Positions 45,851-57,867 of a stretch of 64,000 bases of DNA are shown one piece after another. This DNA comes from Trochalopteron elliotii. Lineage: Eukaryota; Chordata; Aves; Passeriformes; Leiothrichidae. The notes under the pieces were generated by a model that ran no database searches, was not told the DNA's origin, and was given only the letters and a program-made list of their open reading frames with translations. The first letter of the stretch is position 1. Every line of letters starts with the position of its first letter. A program made the position numbers and the translations under genes. Location: positions 1 to 64,000 of the forward strand of contig JANPWX010020340.1 of the NCBI GenBank assembly GCA_024734555.1. Reading direction: 5' to 3'.

Positions 45851-46715
45851 AGCAGCGATGCTCTGGAGAGCACAGCACATCCCGTGGGGATTTGGATGAG
45901 TCCCTGTGTCCTCCCCATCACCAGGGTGGAGCTGTGACCTCATTCCAGGGACCTCATCAGGCTCTGCAGGAGCCCAGATGGACCATCTGGCTAATTGAGT
46001 TAATTAAAGCATTTTTCAGCAGCGATTAACTTTCAGGCAGCTCTCCCTGGGGAGCAGGGGCCACAGCTCGGGAGCAGCAGCAGAGACAGGAAAAATTACT
46101 TGGAAGCACTGATGGCACTGAGCTGTTTCTCTGCAGTGTTTGCTGACTCCAACAACTCTCAGTGAAAAAAACAACCCCAAATCCCCCAAAACTTCACCTG
46201 TTTTCCAGGCTGAGCGGGATGTGAAGAGCCAGGCAGCAGAGGAGAGCCACCATGCTGATGTTCCCATCCCAGAGCATCCTTCCCAGGCAGCCCTTGGAAT
46301 GAGGAGCTGGCCAAGGCCAGCACTGGCAGCTCTGCTTTGCTGACAAGGTAATTGACACCCCCCAGGGACAGAAAATACTTTGTCCATGGTCCATTCCCAG
46401 AAAAGCAAGGAAAACACTTCCAAAGACCCCAGGAAAGCCTTGTTTTGTGGTCTCACTCCCTGATAAGCTCAGCTGCTGGAAAGGAGATGCTTCCTGGGAA
46501 GCTGCTATCAAAAAAGGGGCACAAAACACCCCCAAAATAACCCATCCAGTGCCAGAGACGCCAAGTTTTCCTCCCATTTCTCCAAAAATCCCACTTGTCC
46601 CATCTGAGCAATCACAGGATATATCCCTGCAGAAGTACCACTCATGGGGAGGCTCTGTCCAAGGAACCTGCAGCCAACAGCATCCACAGGGAAGGAGGAG
46701 CTGGAACAAGCTGTG

Positions 46716-47190
46716 GGATGCACCCCTCCCTTCTCCTCCTCTCCTTTTGTGAGATCCACTTGGGCATCCCCTCTTTCTTTTTCTGGGATGCACTTTCTCC
46801 TTTTTGTTGTGGTTTTTACTCCAACCTCCTCCTTTTGAGGGAGGCACCACCCATCTCCTCATCCTTTTTTTTTTTTCAGGATACACTCACACAGATCCTC
46901 TTTTTTCCAGCAGGCACCCACGCATCCCCTTCTCCTTCTGTGGGATGCACTTGCACATCTCTTTTTATCCAGGATCTACCCACACATCCGCTCCTCCTGC
47001 TTTTTTTTCTGGGATGCACTGATGCATCTCCCCCTCCTTTTTTTGTGGGATGCACCCCTACCTCCTCCTCCTTTTTTTTTTTTTTGCAGGATACACTCAC
47101 ACAGGTCCTGCTTTTGTGGAATGAACTTGCAGATCTCTTTTTTTTCAGGATGCACTCAACCACCCCCTCCTTTTTTTCCTACCTCCAAAC
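46716..47190. repeat. degenerate pyrimidine-rich minisatellite, unit about 35-60 bp
   Basis: Roughly ten loose copies of a unit consisting of CTCCTCC plus a T-run, then a short TGTG or TTCAG element, then GGGATGCAC or GGATACACTC and a 'cacatctcc' segment. Unit length varies. The repeat keeps several plus-strand frames open (for example 46595-47446), but the translations are low-complexity Phe/Thr/Ser/Pro strings and not a protein family. Confidence 0.75.
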
Positions 47191-48599
47191 CTTATCCTTT
47201 GCAACGACCAGTTGCTCCCAGGCCCATTGGGAACTATTTCCTGCACTTCTCTACAGATCCCAACAGCTCAACCTGCCCCAAAGGTGCAGCCACACGCACC
47301 CAAAAAACCCCACTGAGGATCTTTTTGGGAAAATAAGCACAGAGAGGATTTGGGGGAGAGAGCAGAGCCATTCCCAAGCCGGGCTTTCCACGCCGGCTGC
47401 CGCCTGGGAGACGCTTCCCAGAGCAACCCCACCCCGGGAGCCCTAATCTGATGGCAGGTTTCCAATGGAGCAGCCAGGATGGGGAGGGAGAGAGGCTGAA
47501 AAGGGGGGGAAGAAAGCAAGGAAATGCCTCTGAGGTGAGGAGGAGTTTGTTGGGTTTTTTTTTCTGGCCGGGGACGCCTTGTTTTGTTCGCCTGCCTCCA
47601 GCGCTGCCATTTTCCGGAAGCTGGAGCGCTCACAAAAAATGGGAAGTTTCTCTTTGTTTAATTTTAGCCGTGGCAGCCTCTGCACCGAGGGACCCAGCAG
47701 CCACTCTGGGAACGGATGTGAGCCAAGAGGACGGAGCAGCAGCAGGGAATGAGGCAGGAATTAGGGATTTAACATCTCCCACAGTGACACGACCCGGGGC
47801 TGAAACGCTCTCAGTCCCAGAAGTGTGTGAGACTTGGGAGACTTTGGGCTGAACTCCCTGTGTGACCACTGCATCTGCTCCTCCAATTCCTGCTTTATTT
47901 TTCTGCTCCCTTTCTCCACACTTGACCTATGGAGGTGTTTTTAGCTGGATAACTTGAGCATCTTCCCCCACCACACCTCGCAAAACGATGGATGCTGCAC
48001 CCAGCCTAAGAAGTCCAACCAAACCTGCTCTTGGACTTATCCCAGATTCATAACTTAGCATGGAAAAGACCTTTAGGATCATTGCTTCCAGCAGCAAGGC
48101 CCATAAAACCCCTCCTGCCCTGCTCCTCTGCACTGACCCAGCTGGAGCTGGACCATTGTTCAACTCCCAAAAAGCCTTTTCCCCTGTTCCTAAGGAAACA
48201 GCCGGTGTTGTTCAAACAAGGCCACACACAACGCCGACCCTGCCCCCCCAAAACGACCTGAAACACTTTATAGGGATGACCTAAAGCTCTTTATCCCAGC
48301 AGAGGGTCCAGGCACAGCAGGAGAAGGGCAGGAGCTGGATTTACCCCCAAAGAGAGGGAAGCACAGAGCTTGTGCAGCACGGGATGAGCAAGGCTCATCA
48401 CGACCCCACACCACAGCCAGGAGTCTTTGCTGGGGCAAAATTTTCTGGAGTCAGCTAGAAAGCATCTGGTTTGGCTCCGTGGCAGTGATTTCCCCTCTTG
48501 GAAATGATGGGATGGTCCCCAGGGAGACCCTCTCATGGGGCAGGAGAGGAAGCAACTCCAGAGAATGCAGAGAACAGTGAGAAGGAAAGGTTTTCACAA

Positions 48600-48622
48600 C
48601 ATTATTACTATTACTATTATAG
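48600..48622. repeat. short (TTA)n microsatellite
   Basis: Imperfect ATTATTACTATTACTATTAT run just before the reverse CR1 copy. Confidence 0.7.
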
Positions 48623-48705
48623 CTTTTCCCATCATTTAACAGGACTGCAAACCAGATGTGCATCACCATCCCTCCAATTTACACAAACCAGATGATGAAA
48701 AATCA

Positions 48706-48955
48706 CCCAATCCCAGAATGGTCTGGGTTAGTAGGGACCTTAAAGCTCATCCCATCCCACTCCCTGCCATTCCAGGGATACCTCCCACTGCCCTACGTTG
48801 CTCCAAGCCTCAATGTCCAACCTGGCCTTGGACATTTTCAGGGGTCCAGGGACAGCCACAGCTGCTCTGGGCACCCTGTGCCAGGGCCTCCCCACCCTCA
48901 CAGGGAACAATTCCTTCCCACTATCCCATCTAAACCTACTCTCTTTCATTTTGAA
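48706..48955 (-). repeat. CR1 LINE 3' fragment
   Basis: Reverse CR1 tail, 'cccagaatggtctgggttag' to 'ccactatcccatctaaacc'. It forms an inverted pair with the copy at 49075-49300. Confidence 0.8.
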
Positions 48956-49074
48956 ACCATTTCAGCTGGAAGAAACACCAGAGCCATTACAAAACAAGCA
49001 GCTGGGCCACCTTCCACCTTTGTATTTTTTATATACAGAGGTTTGAGGCTATGAAGTTGTTCTCCCAAACTGAA

Positions 49075-49300
49075 AAAAATTGGGTAGGAATTGTTCCCTG
49101 GGAGAGTGGGCAGGCCCTGGCACAGGGTGCCCAGAGAAGCTGTGGCTGCCCCTGGATCCCTGGCAGTGTCCAAGGCCAGGCTGGACATTGGGGCTTGGAG
49201 CAGCCTGGGACAGTAGAAGGTGTCCCTGCCCATTGGAAGGGGGTGGAATGGGATGAGCTTTGAGGCCCCTTCCAGCCCAAACCAATCTGGGATTTTGTGA
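49075..49300 (+). repeat. CR1 LINE 3' fragment
   Basis: Forward CR1 tail from 'gagtgggcaggccctggcac' to 'cccttccagcccaaaccaat'. It is complementary to most of 48706-48955. Confidence 0.8.
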
Positions 49301-50689
49301 TGATCCTACAAAGAGGAGATGGGATGTGCCACCTTCCCACAGCTGGATTTGACACAACCTCTCTCCTGGGTGGAGCTGGAACACCCACTCAGGTAGGAGA
49401 AAGCAGGAACACTTCTTTAGCCCCAGGAGCAGGGGAATGAGAGCAGGACTCTGCCATTGATATTCCAGCTAGGAACAGGAATGGCTGCCTCCCAGCACTG
49501 AAAATAACCCCTTGCACAAATCCACATGGAATCAGCAGGTTAAAAATAGAAACATCCTGTGGGACTGGGGGGCACCACTCATGGGGTTCCCAGTGGAGGG
49601 GCAGCAGCTTGGCCACCCAAAAATGGGACTAAAGCCAGGAAATGCTGCTCGTGGCACACCGAGGGATTCCTCCCAAAATGCCAACTTCCCAGCAGAGGGA
49701 CAAAAAGAGAATCCAGGGACACAATGAAAGAGTTGGAAGATTTATGGTCTGCTCTTTGATCCACGAAAAACTGACTTTACCCTGGGAAACACCTGGACCT
49801 GCAGCCCCCCCGAGGCAGGAGAGGGATTTCACATGCTCCTGCATCCCCTGCTGCTGTGAGCCATCCACACACATCCCTATCCACACTCCCACACCTCTCT
49901 CTAGGAGCTCACAGAAACAAATACACAGAAATCACTTCCAGGACTACCAGGAAAAACTAAGGACCCCAGGCTGCAAGGAGAAGCCAAGAGGAGGGAGATG
50001 CCAGAGGAACCCACAAAAATTATCCTTGGGTGAGGATGGTTGTGGTGTTAACAGAACTGGGGCATCACTTGAGCACTAAAAACCAGATGTGAGCTGCTGG
50101 GAGCAAATCCCTCTGCCTTGTTTGGGAACCAAAGGGACTTGCCAGGACATGCATGTGACAAAGCTGTGGGTCCTGCAAGAGCCTTCTCCTTTTTCCCTTC
50201 CTAAAAACCCCAAACATTATTTATGGCCACAAAGCCAGCTGGGGCTGCAAATCCTTCTGAATGTCATAAACCCTGCAGCCCCATAAATTACCAGCAAAGC
50301 TGCCCCCTCCAGCCTCTGCTTCCAGGTCCCATCAGCAGTATTTTCCCTGTGCAGCACCAGCAGAGCCACGTGCTCCCTGCCCCAGCCAAGGCTGGCACGG
50401 TGCTGCCCAGGCCCCCAGACAATGCCAGCCCTGTGCCCCAGCCCTGGGCAGGGCTAACACAGGCATTGTTGGCCAGGAGGGAGCCCAGGGAAGCAGCCCC
50501 CGCTGAGGGACACGTTTGTGCTTTAAAATCTCCCTCTGCAAGTTTTGGGGAGTGGTTTGGGATGGGCCCTGAGCTGGTGCTGGCAGTGGAGATGCCTCCT
50601 GCATCCTGTCAGGGCATTGCCCAGAGGGCAGGGAACCCCAGCAGCACCCACACCCTGCTCTCCATGAACACCTTGCTGCAGCCATCAGA

Positions 50690-51085
50690 GAATTCCAGAT
50701 TGGTTTGGGTTGGAAGGGACTTAAAGCCCATCCCACTCCCTGCCATGGGCAGGGACACCTTCCACCATCCCAGGCTGCTCCAAGCCCCAGTGTCCAACCT
50801 GGCCTGGGACACTTCCAGGGATCCAGGGGCAGCCACAGCTTCTCTGGGAAAGCTGTGCCAGCACCTCACAGGGAACAATTCCTTCCCAATATCCCATTTA
50901 ACCCTGCCCTCTGGCAAGTGGGAAGCCATTCCCTGTGTCCTGTCCCTCCATCCCTCGTTCCAAGTCCTTTTCCAGCTCTCCTGGAGCCCCTTTAGGCACA
51001 GGAAGGGGCTCTGAGGTCCCCCTGAAGCCTTTTTTTTTCTCCAGGTGAACATTCCTAGCCCTCCCAGCCTGCCTCCAGGGCAGAG
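50690..51085 (-). repeat. CR1 LINE fragment
   Basis: Reverse CR1, about 395 bp, from 'ttccagattggtttgggttg' through 'ctttttttttctccaggtga' into the block normally upstream of the tail. Confidence 0.8.
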
Positions 51086-51244
51086 GGGCTCCAGTTAAGA
51101 TATCCCAGTTAATAAGCAGATAATACATTTCCCAGTGGGTTGATCCCCTTGTTTCAGAGCTGACTCATCACTGGTCACTGGGGAAGTCAACATTTGGCTA
51201 CAAAACTTTCCTGGGTGTTGCCATCCCCTGCTCTCTGTGGCCGG

Positions 51245-51516
51245 GACAGCACTGGAGGAAAAGGCTGGAGCTGTGCCAGGGCAGGGTTAGGATGGAGATC
51301 AGGAAAAGGTTCTTCCAGAGGGTGCTGGGCACTGCCCAGGCTCCCCAGGGAATGGGCACAGCCCCAAGGCTGCCAGAGCTCCAGGAGGGTTTGGATAACA
51401 CTCCCAGGGATGCCCAGGGTGGGATTGTTGGGGTGTCTGTGCAGAGACAGGGGCTGGGCTGGACAATCTTTGCAGGTTCCTCCCAACTCAGGCAATTCCA
51501 TGATTCTATAAAAACC
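51245..51516 (+). repeat. CR1 LINE 3' fragment (other subtype)
   Basis: Forward CR1 of the 'aggaaaaggttcttccagag' subtype, ending CCATGATTCTATAAA. The terminal repeat is well preserved. Confidence 0.8.
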
Positions 51517-52341
51517 CATTCTACCTCCTCACCATCTCCTGGGGAGCCTCTGGGCCAGCCCACAAAGCTCAGGTGTTTTCAGGATGAAATTCTGGGCAGG
51601 AAAGGAAAGGCAGGTGCCAAACCCGAGGCCAAGAGGCTGCCAGGTGAGGTTATTTGCATCCACTCCTGTGCCAGCTGCCGGCAGAAATCCACCCAGGGAG
51701 CCAGGAGGCGACACAACTCTCAGACCACTTGGAAATAAGGAGACTGAGGAGGATGCAAATTCCCCTGCACATCCTGACCTCTCCAGCTGCCAGCTCCCTC
51801 CACACAGACAGCCCCGGCCACGAAAAAGCCTCTTGCTGTATTTAAATGCTCTTCCCATTAAAAAAAAAAAACCAAAAAAAACCAAAAAGAACCCCACACA
51901 GTGTCTAAACCACCTCCTTACCATCCACACAAGCTCTTGAGAGCAACCCCACCAGGCTAAAATAAATATTTTAGCTTGGCAAATAGTTTTCCTCTCATTA
52001 AAAGGCAAACACAATTAGGATGTGGAGCACCGAGGCGAGCAGCGGCTGCTCCGGCTCCGGCTCCGGCTGATTAAAAGTAACGAAGCTGCTATTTTTGAAA
52101 GGCACATTCCCTCCCTTCCACGGCCCAAACGGGGTTATTTTGGAAATGCATACCCATGGAAAGCTGGCATCTCTGCCTGCAGAATTCCCCAGCCAGGAGG
52201 GGATGCGCCCAGCGGAGGCTGCGGATCCGTGGGATGCGGGGTCATGAGAAAAAAGGGAATTCTTTCGCTTTTTTTACTCCCAAGGGGGGTAAAAAGCTCT
52301 CTTTGGGAAGAACATGGAGACCCTGGAAAGCTGTGGGAGTC

Positions 52342-52460
52342 ACCATGGAATCATGGATGGTTTGGGTTAGAAGGGACCTCAAAGTTCACCTCATGGGCAG
52401 GGACACTTTCAACCAGGCCAGGGCTGCTGCAAGCCCCATCCAGCATTCCAGGGATGGGGC
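52342..52460 (-). repeat. CR1 LINE 3' fragment, short
   Basis: Reverse CR1 terminus 'catggaatcatggatggttt', 'gggttagaagggacctcaaa', ending near 'gccccatccagc'. Confidence 0.7.
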
Positions 52461-53789
52461 AGCCCCAGCTGGTCAGGGCAAGCTGCTCCAGAGAAAAGGA
52501 GGAAAGAAGGACAAAGCAGAACAGGAGAGGAGAGCTGCCACCAGAGATGCTGTCCCCTCTGCAGGGTCTGGTACCAACACAGCTGTGCAGGAGCAAGAGC
52601 CAGGAGGAGACGCGACCGTTCCAAGGATCCCGGAATTATTTATATTGGAAAAGTTCTCTGAAGGTATCAAGCATTAACCCAACAGGCAAACCCACCACTG
52701 ACCCCTGTCAGACCTACAACTCATCCCAGCAGGATGCTGTTCCCATTATCAAGATTTTTTTTTACTTTAAGGCAAATTGAAGCATCCCACTGCTGCAGCT
52801 AGGCACGGGGAAATCAAGGATGGATCCTTTATTCCAGAGTCTCAGCATCCCGACAGAGCTGTCAACACAACACGCCCCCAACTCCAACTCCTACCCAAGC
52901 TGCTGCTCCATTCACTTAATTATTAATTTGTAATGCACATATTAATTAACAGCCAAAACTTAATTGTCGCAAATCTCAGGGAGCATCAGCCAGCAAGGAC
53001 AGGATGGGGGGAGAAAAAGCAGTGATGGGCATTCCAGAGCCAGGGATGCTGTGCTAGGAATTTGCATCCGCTGATCCCACATCTCACAACTCCTCTGGGT
53101 TTTGGGGCTCTGACGCCACGTGGTTTAATTTGGGGACAGAACAACCCCACGGTCACCACTATCCCCCTTTGCACCGAAGTTATGCCGAGTGTAAGTAACA
53201 TCCAGCTACTCCTGAACAGTCAGGAATCCCAAAACATCGGTATTGCTGGGAGCCCGAGCCTGCAGCACATCACACACCTGCACAACTCCACCTCTCCCAC
53301 CCAGCAATGTCCCAGGAGCAACAGCTGGAAAACCAAGCCCTGCGCAGCATCCCTCGCTGCCAAACCAACCCTCCCGGGCAGCCAGCGAGGAGCGACGAGG
53401 TCAGCGACCCCTCTGCGAGCCCCAGCTGGGAAAATCCTCCTGGAAAACGAATGCCAGGCACAGCCAGTGGAATGCTGCTCGAAACAGCCCCGAACTCCCC
53501 GGAGCGTCCCGATAGCTGTGGCCGATAAGGAAGAGGAGCCAACGCGGCCCTGGCTGTCGGACACCGGGAAGCGTCCGGTGACAGCGGCGGGGTGACAAGC
53601 CTGGGAGCCGGTGCCCCACGGTCCCCATCCCATGGTGGCAGTGCCAGCGGGACCCGAGGGACAAGGGGTGTGCACACCCACGGGGGGCACCGCACACCCA
53701 CCACAGGGCATCTCTCAAGGAGCGGGGACACGGAGCCACGCGTGTGGCGGTCACACTCACACCCTGACACAGCGCATCGCAGCGGGGAC

Positions 53790-54133
53790 ACAGCGCGGGG
53801 ACACGGGCACCGAGGGCAAAACCCGCGCAGGGGACACACGCTACACACGGGGACACTGCCACACACGCAGGGGACACACAGGGACACACACAGGGGATAT
53901 GTGACACACACAGTCACACACGCACAAAGTGGCACACGGAGGACACACGACACAGTCCCACTCGGACACAAACAGGACACAGGCAGAGTTACAGCCCCAC
54001 AGAGGACACTTACAGCCACACACACACACGGTGTCACACTGTCACACACACGACACTCGCATACAGTCACACGCACACAGGGCACTTTACACACGGTCAC
54101 AAGCGCACGCACGGTGTCACACAAGGGACACAC
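53790..54133. repeat. degenerate GGGACAC / CACACA repeat running into the gap
   Basis: Loose tandem copies of (G)GGGACACxxxCACAC with variable spacing run up to the first N. Open frames across it are a product of the repeat. Confidence 0.75.
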
Positions 54134-54533
54134 NNNNNNNNNNNNNNNNNNNNNNNNNNNNNNNNNNNNNNNNNNNNNNNNNNNNNNNNNNNNNNNNNNN
54201 NNNNNNNNNNNNNNNNNNNNNNNNNNNNNNNNNNNNNNNNNNNNNNNNNNNNNNNNNNNNNNNNNNNNNNNNNNNNNNNNNNNNNNNNNNNNNNNNNNNN
54301 NNNNNNNNNNNNNNNNNNNNNNNNNNNNNNNNNNNNNNNNNNNNNNNNNNNNNNNNNNNNNNNNNNNNNNNNNNNNNNNNNNNNNNNNNNNNNNNNNNNN
54401 NNNNNNNNNNNNNNNNNNNNNNNNNNNNNNNNNNNNNNNNNNNNNNNNNNNNNNNNNNNNNNNNNNNNNNNNNNNNNNNNNNNNNNNNNNNNNNNNNNNN
54501 NNNNNNNNNNNNNNNNNNNNNNNNNNNNNNNNN
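54134..54533. other. assembly gap, 400 N
   Basis: Exactly 400 undetermined bases. The round number suggests an arbitrary or estimated gap size. It is bounded by a GC-rich repeat on the left and a GC-rich promoter-like block on the right. Confidence 0.99.
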
Positions 54534-56536
54534 GCGCGCCCGCCCGCCCTGACGTCACGGGGCGTGGCCGGGGCGTGGCCGTGCGGGGGCGGGGGGTGCG
54601 GGAGGGGGAGATGCTCGTGTAAAACACGTGGGGAGGGGAAAAAGGACGGGAAAACCGGGGACGGGAGGAGTGGAGGGGAGCACCCTGGTGCACGGGGCGA
54701 GCGTGGGGGAAAATCGTCCAGCCCGGCTGGTCACGCTCGAACCTTGCGCGCTGGGCAGCTGAGGGTTTATACCCCCTTCCCCTCCCCTCCCCCTCACCCT
54801 TTTCTTTTTTTGGCCTTTTTTGTCACGGCCGGCAAATCCTGGTACAGCAGAAATCCCGCCCCTGTTGCTCTCCCCGGGTGGGAAAGGCAGGAGAAGCACG
54901 GAGGAAAAGGCTGAACTCTGGTTTCTTGCCTTAACCACGGCCGGAGAGCGGCTTCCAAGCTTCCCACAGCACCCAATACTGGGAAAAGGGGGTTGTGCTC
55001 CCTAAAATCCTATAGGTTGAGGGAGCATCCCATCCTGGGGTTGTGCCGCCTGGCAGGGATGCAGAGTTAGGAAATGGGATACCAGAAGCAACAACAACAA
55101 CAGGACAGGGATGGAAATGAAGTGCACCCAGAGATAGTGGCCACCAACACCACCACAGTGGCCATCTCCCCTTGGAACACCCTTTGGAAAAGCAGCTGAG
55201 CGAGAAATACCGGAGCAGATGGGTCTGGGCTACTCCAGCCACTGCTCTTCCCACCCCCTCCTTGTTTTTTCCTGGGTTTAATCGGGATCTGATGATTAAA
55301 TTTCCTCTTCCTGGTGCTGGCTCCTCCTGCGCCCAGTGCAGCAGAAGGAGACGGATTTTTGGCCGGGCTGAGACAAAAGTGGGGTGGCAACGGGGTGGCT
55401 GTGAGTCCTTGCACGGCCAGACCCCATCCCGGGGCTCAGCTGGGACTTCCTGGCCTCATCCAAGCCCTTTCCTGGCTTCCCAAAGGCAGGCACACAGAAC
55501 CACTTCAAAGCACCCCTGGGAGCTCTTTTCTGTGGCGTTATTTTGGGAGCTTTGGGGTTTCTCCAAGGCGAGCTCCCTGCAGCCAGACAACTCAGTTCTC
55601 TAACTGCAACGGGGCATTTCCATCCTGTTTTGCCAGTGGAAAACATTGGGATGGCACCTGGGATGCACCTGGGCTGGGTGCTGCCCCTATGTGTGCCTTG
55701 GCACCGAGCCTGGGGTGCTCCTGTCCCTCTGCTCCTGCAAAAATCTCATTAAAATCACTATTTGAGTTGATGGTTTATTCCTCTTTTCCATCTCTGGTGT
55801 GATTCCCCATCTTTTGGATACTGGAAAGTGCAAAATTATTCCTGTCTTGGGCTGGCGCCTTAAGTGGCTTTGGGGACAAAAGTGCCTTTTCCAATGGGCT
55901 GGAGGAGGTGGACAAGAATCTACAGTTCCAGCTCAGCATCCTCATGATCCCTTGGGAAAAACCACATCTCCAAGTGCCAAAACTGTGCTTGAACTCCATT
56001 AAAATCAGCGATTTGTGGGTGGCAACTGTTGCTTTTCCTAGGAGCAGCTTTCCCAGCACTCAGGGTGTACCTTGGGCACGTTGCTGGTGCCCAGCCTGGG
56101 ATGGAGGGATCAGCATTCCCTCTGCATCCATCTCTCTGTGTTTTCCCAGCAGTTTGCAAAGCCTGGGAGCAGCTCAGAGCAAGGAAGAGGTACCAGGGAA
56201 CAATTATGGACAAAATGCCCTAACGAGGCCAGGCTTTTCTGGGGTGCTGGGATTCTGTCTTGCAGGAATTCCATGGTAAAGTTCCTTTATTTCTCTGTGC
56301 ATTCCCCTCTGCGGTGTTTCTCAGGCACAAATCTGGGTGGAAATGATTGGCCTGAGCAGTTCTTAGGAACAGGGCTGATCTGGGACATTCCTGTGGGTCA
56401 GGTATGTGAGTGTAGCCAGCTTTTTTTGGGAAGAAAGCAGCTCCTTTTTGCTCTGATGCTGCCTTGGGAATTGCAGACAGGGGCTGGACATCCAGACCTG
56501 GGTCTGATGAGCCCCAAACTCAGCAACTGGGTGAAA

Positions 56537-56585
56537 CTTAAATACTGGAATTAAATACTTAAATACTTAATACTTAAACTAAACC
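56537..56585. repeat. AT-rich short tandem patch
   Basis: Imperfect repeats of TTAAATACT / TTAATACT, about 9-10 bp period, leading into 60 bp of AT-rich sequence. Confidence 0.6.
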
Positions 56586-56849
56586 ATACAGAAATAAATC
56601 TTAATATTAACAGAATACTAAAATATAACTTAACTCGGACGTAAATATAGTAAATGACTCCAAATAAAAATCCACTTCTCTTTTACTCCCCATTGTGATA
56701 GCAAATCTTTTCCTCATATTGTGATAGGTATCTGTAAAATGAAGGGATGAGTGGCTGCTGTCTTCCCTTCAGATTTTTCAACTGTAATCATGCATCTGCT
56801 TTGTAGATGTCCCCTCCCCAGGGCTGGAGCAGGGATTCTCCTCACCAGG

Positions 56850-56915
56850 AGGATCATGGAACCACAGAATCATGGAATGGTTTAAAGCCCATCTCATTCC
56901 AACCCCTGCTCTCAC
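56850..56915 (-). repeat. CR1 3' terminus, short
   Basis: 'atcatggaaccacagaatca' terminal repeats followed by 'taaagcccatctcattccaa'. Only about 65 bp is preserved. Confidence 0.6.
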
Positions 56916-57867
56916 AGACACAGCAGCAGCTCAGCCATGAACCCTGAGCTCCTGAAACCTTCCAGAAGGGAGTGTTCCCAAACCTGAACCTGATAAAATC
57001 CCCTTCCACATGGAATATCAGAACAGCCCGGCCCTTGTGGGACCGAGCTCTGTGTTTGTTGCAGCTGGTTGCTTACATGCTTTTTCCATGATCCTGCAGT
57101 TCTGGTAGGAATCCTGTGAATCCCTTAGCCCGGATCATGCTGGGGATGGCTTTCCAGAGCTGGGGAGGCACATGCTTGGCTGCCAAGGTACGTTTAATAA
57201 TGCTTGGTTAGTACAGCACTCCCAGCAAACTCCCCGGGGCCAGCTCTTCCCAGGCCAATCTTCCCCTTGCTGTGAATTAATTACAGCCCTGATGGTTAAT
57301 GACGAAGGAGAGGGATAACTGGCAGGGTTTGATGTCCCTCTTCCCCTATGGCAGCTGAGTTATTGACTCCTTCCTGGGAAGCAACAGCTCTTTGTTTGCA
57401 TCCCGAGGCAGGATTCGAGGCTGTGGAGCGTTGCTGCCACAGGCAGCACTTCCAGGTGTTTGCCCAAAGGTGCTCGGGGTTTAGGAGCTGGATAAAGCCA
57501 ATAAATTCCAACAAGATTTATTCTGTAGGTATAACATTCCTGCTTCAAAGTCAATTACCCACAGCAGTGCCTCGTAAACGAGGCTCGTTATGTTTGGAGC
57601 TGGCAAACAAAGTGCTGCTGTCCCTCTGCCAGACTCCCCAAATGGATTATTTCTGCCTCGTTTTTGGAATTCCATTATTCCAGCCGGGCTGGAATTAAAG
57701 CAGGGTGGATTTTCTCCTCCGACACCCCATCTCCACAGGCACCCACCCGATTTCCTCCTGTGGCTGGGAGTCTGGAGGATTTATTCCCGTTCCATCCGTC
57801 ACAACGGCTGAAGGCAGCAATTCCCTACATGATACTGGCAAGCCTGGCCTCTACTTTTGCCAGAGGG

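Larger units (their letters stand above)
31913..53400. other. probable 5' intron of SH3BP4, no coding exon seen
   Basis: About 21 kb upstream of the start-codon exon on the minus strand. No exon of any recognisable protein is present. It holds a dozen CR1 fragments, two LTR-like blocks, one degenerate minisatellite and several homopolymer runs, listed separately. Reading it as intron depends on the promoter lying near 54 kb, which is inferred. Confidence 0.5.
53400..54810 (-). promoter_or_regulatory. CpG-rich island spanning the assembly gap, candidate SH3BP4 promoter
   Basis: CpG density rises abruptly here and falls again after about 54.8 kb. Visible elements are GC/KLF boxes (GGGGCGTGGCC twice, GGGGGCGGGG) at 54559-54596, a perfect CRE TGACGTCA at 54550-54557, an E-box CACGTG at 54625-54630, a minus-strand TATAAA at 54771-54766 and a long G-run (minus strand) at 54771-54801. 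SH3BP4 needs an upstream untranslated exon on this side, and this is the only island-like block in the window to its right. Minus-strand direction is favoured by the TATA box and gene context. The exact start site cannot be set because 400 bases are missing. Confidence 0.5.

Noticed and set aside
46595..47446. 283-codon plus-strand frame
   Set aside because: It runs through a pyrimidine-rich minisatellite. The translation is low-complexity Phe/Ser/Thr/Pro and shifts with the repeat.
53270..54133. 287-codon cysteine-rich minus-strand frame near the gap
   Set aside because: The Cys/Val-rich translation comes from the ACAC repeat read in antisense. There is no signal of a real cysteine-rich protein.
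53592..54914. 440-codon plus-strand frame
   Set aside because: It reads through 400 N, a CA-rich repeat and a GC-rich promoter-like block. It has no domain and is broken by the gap.
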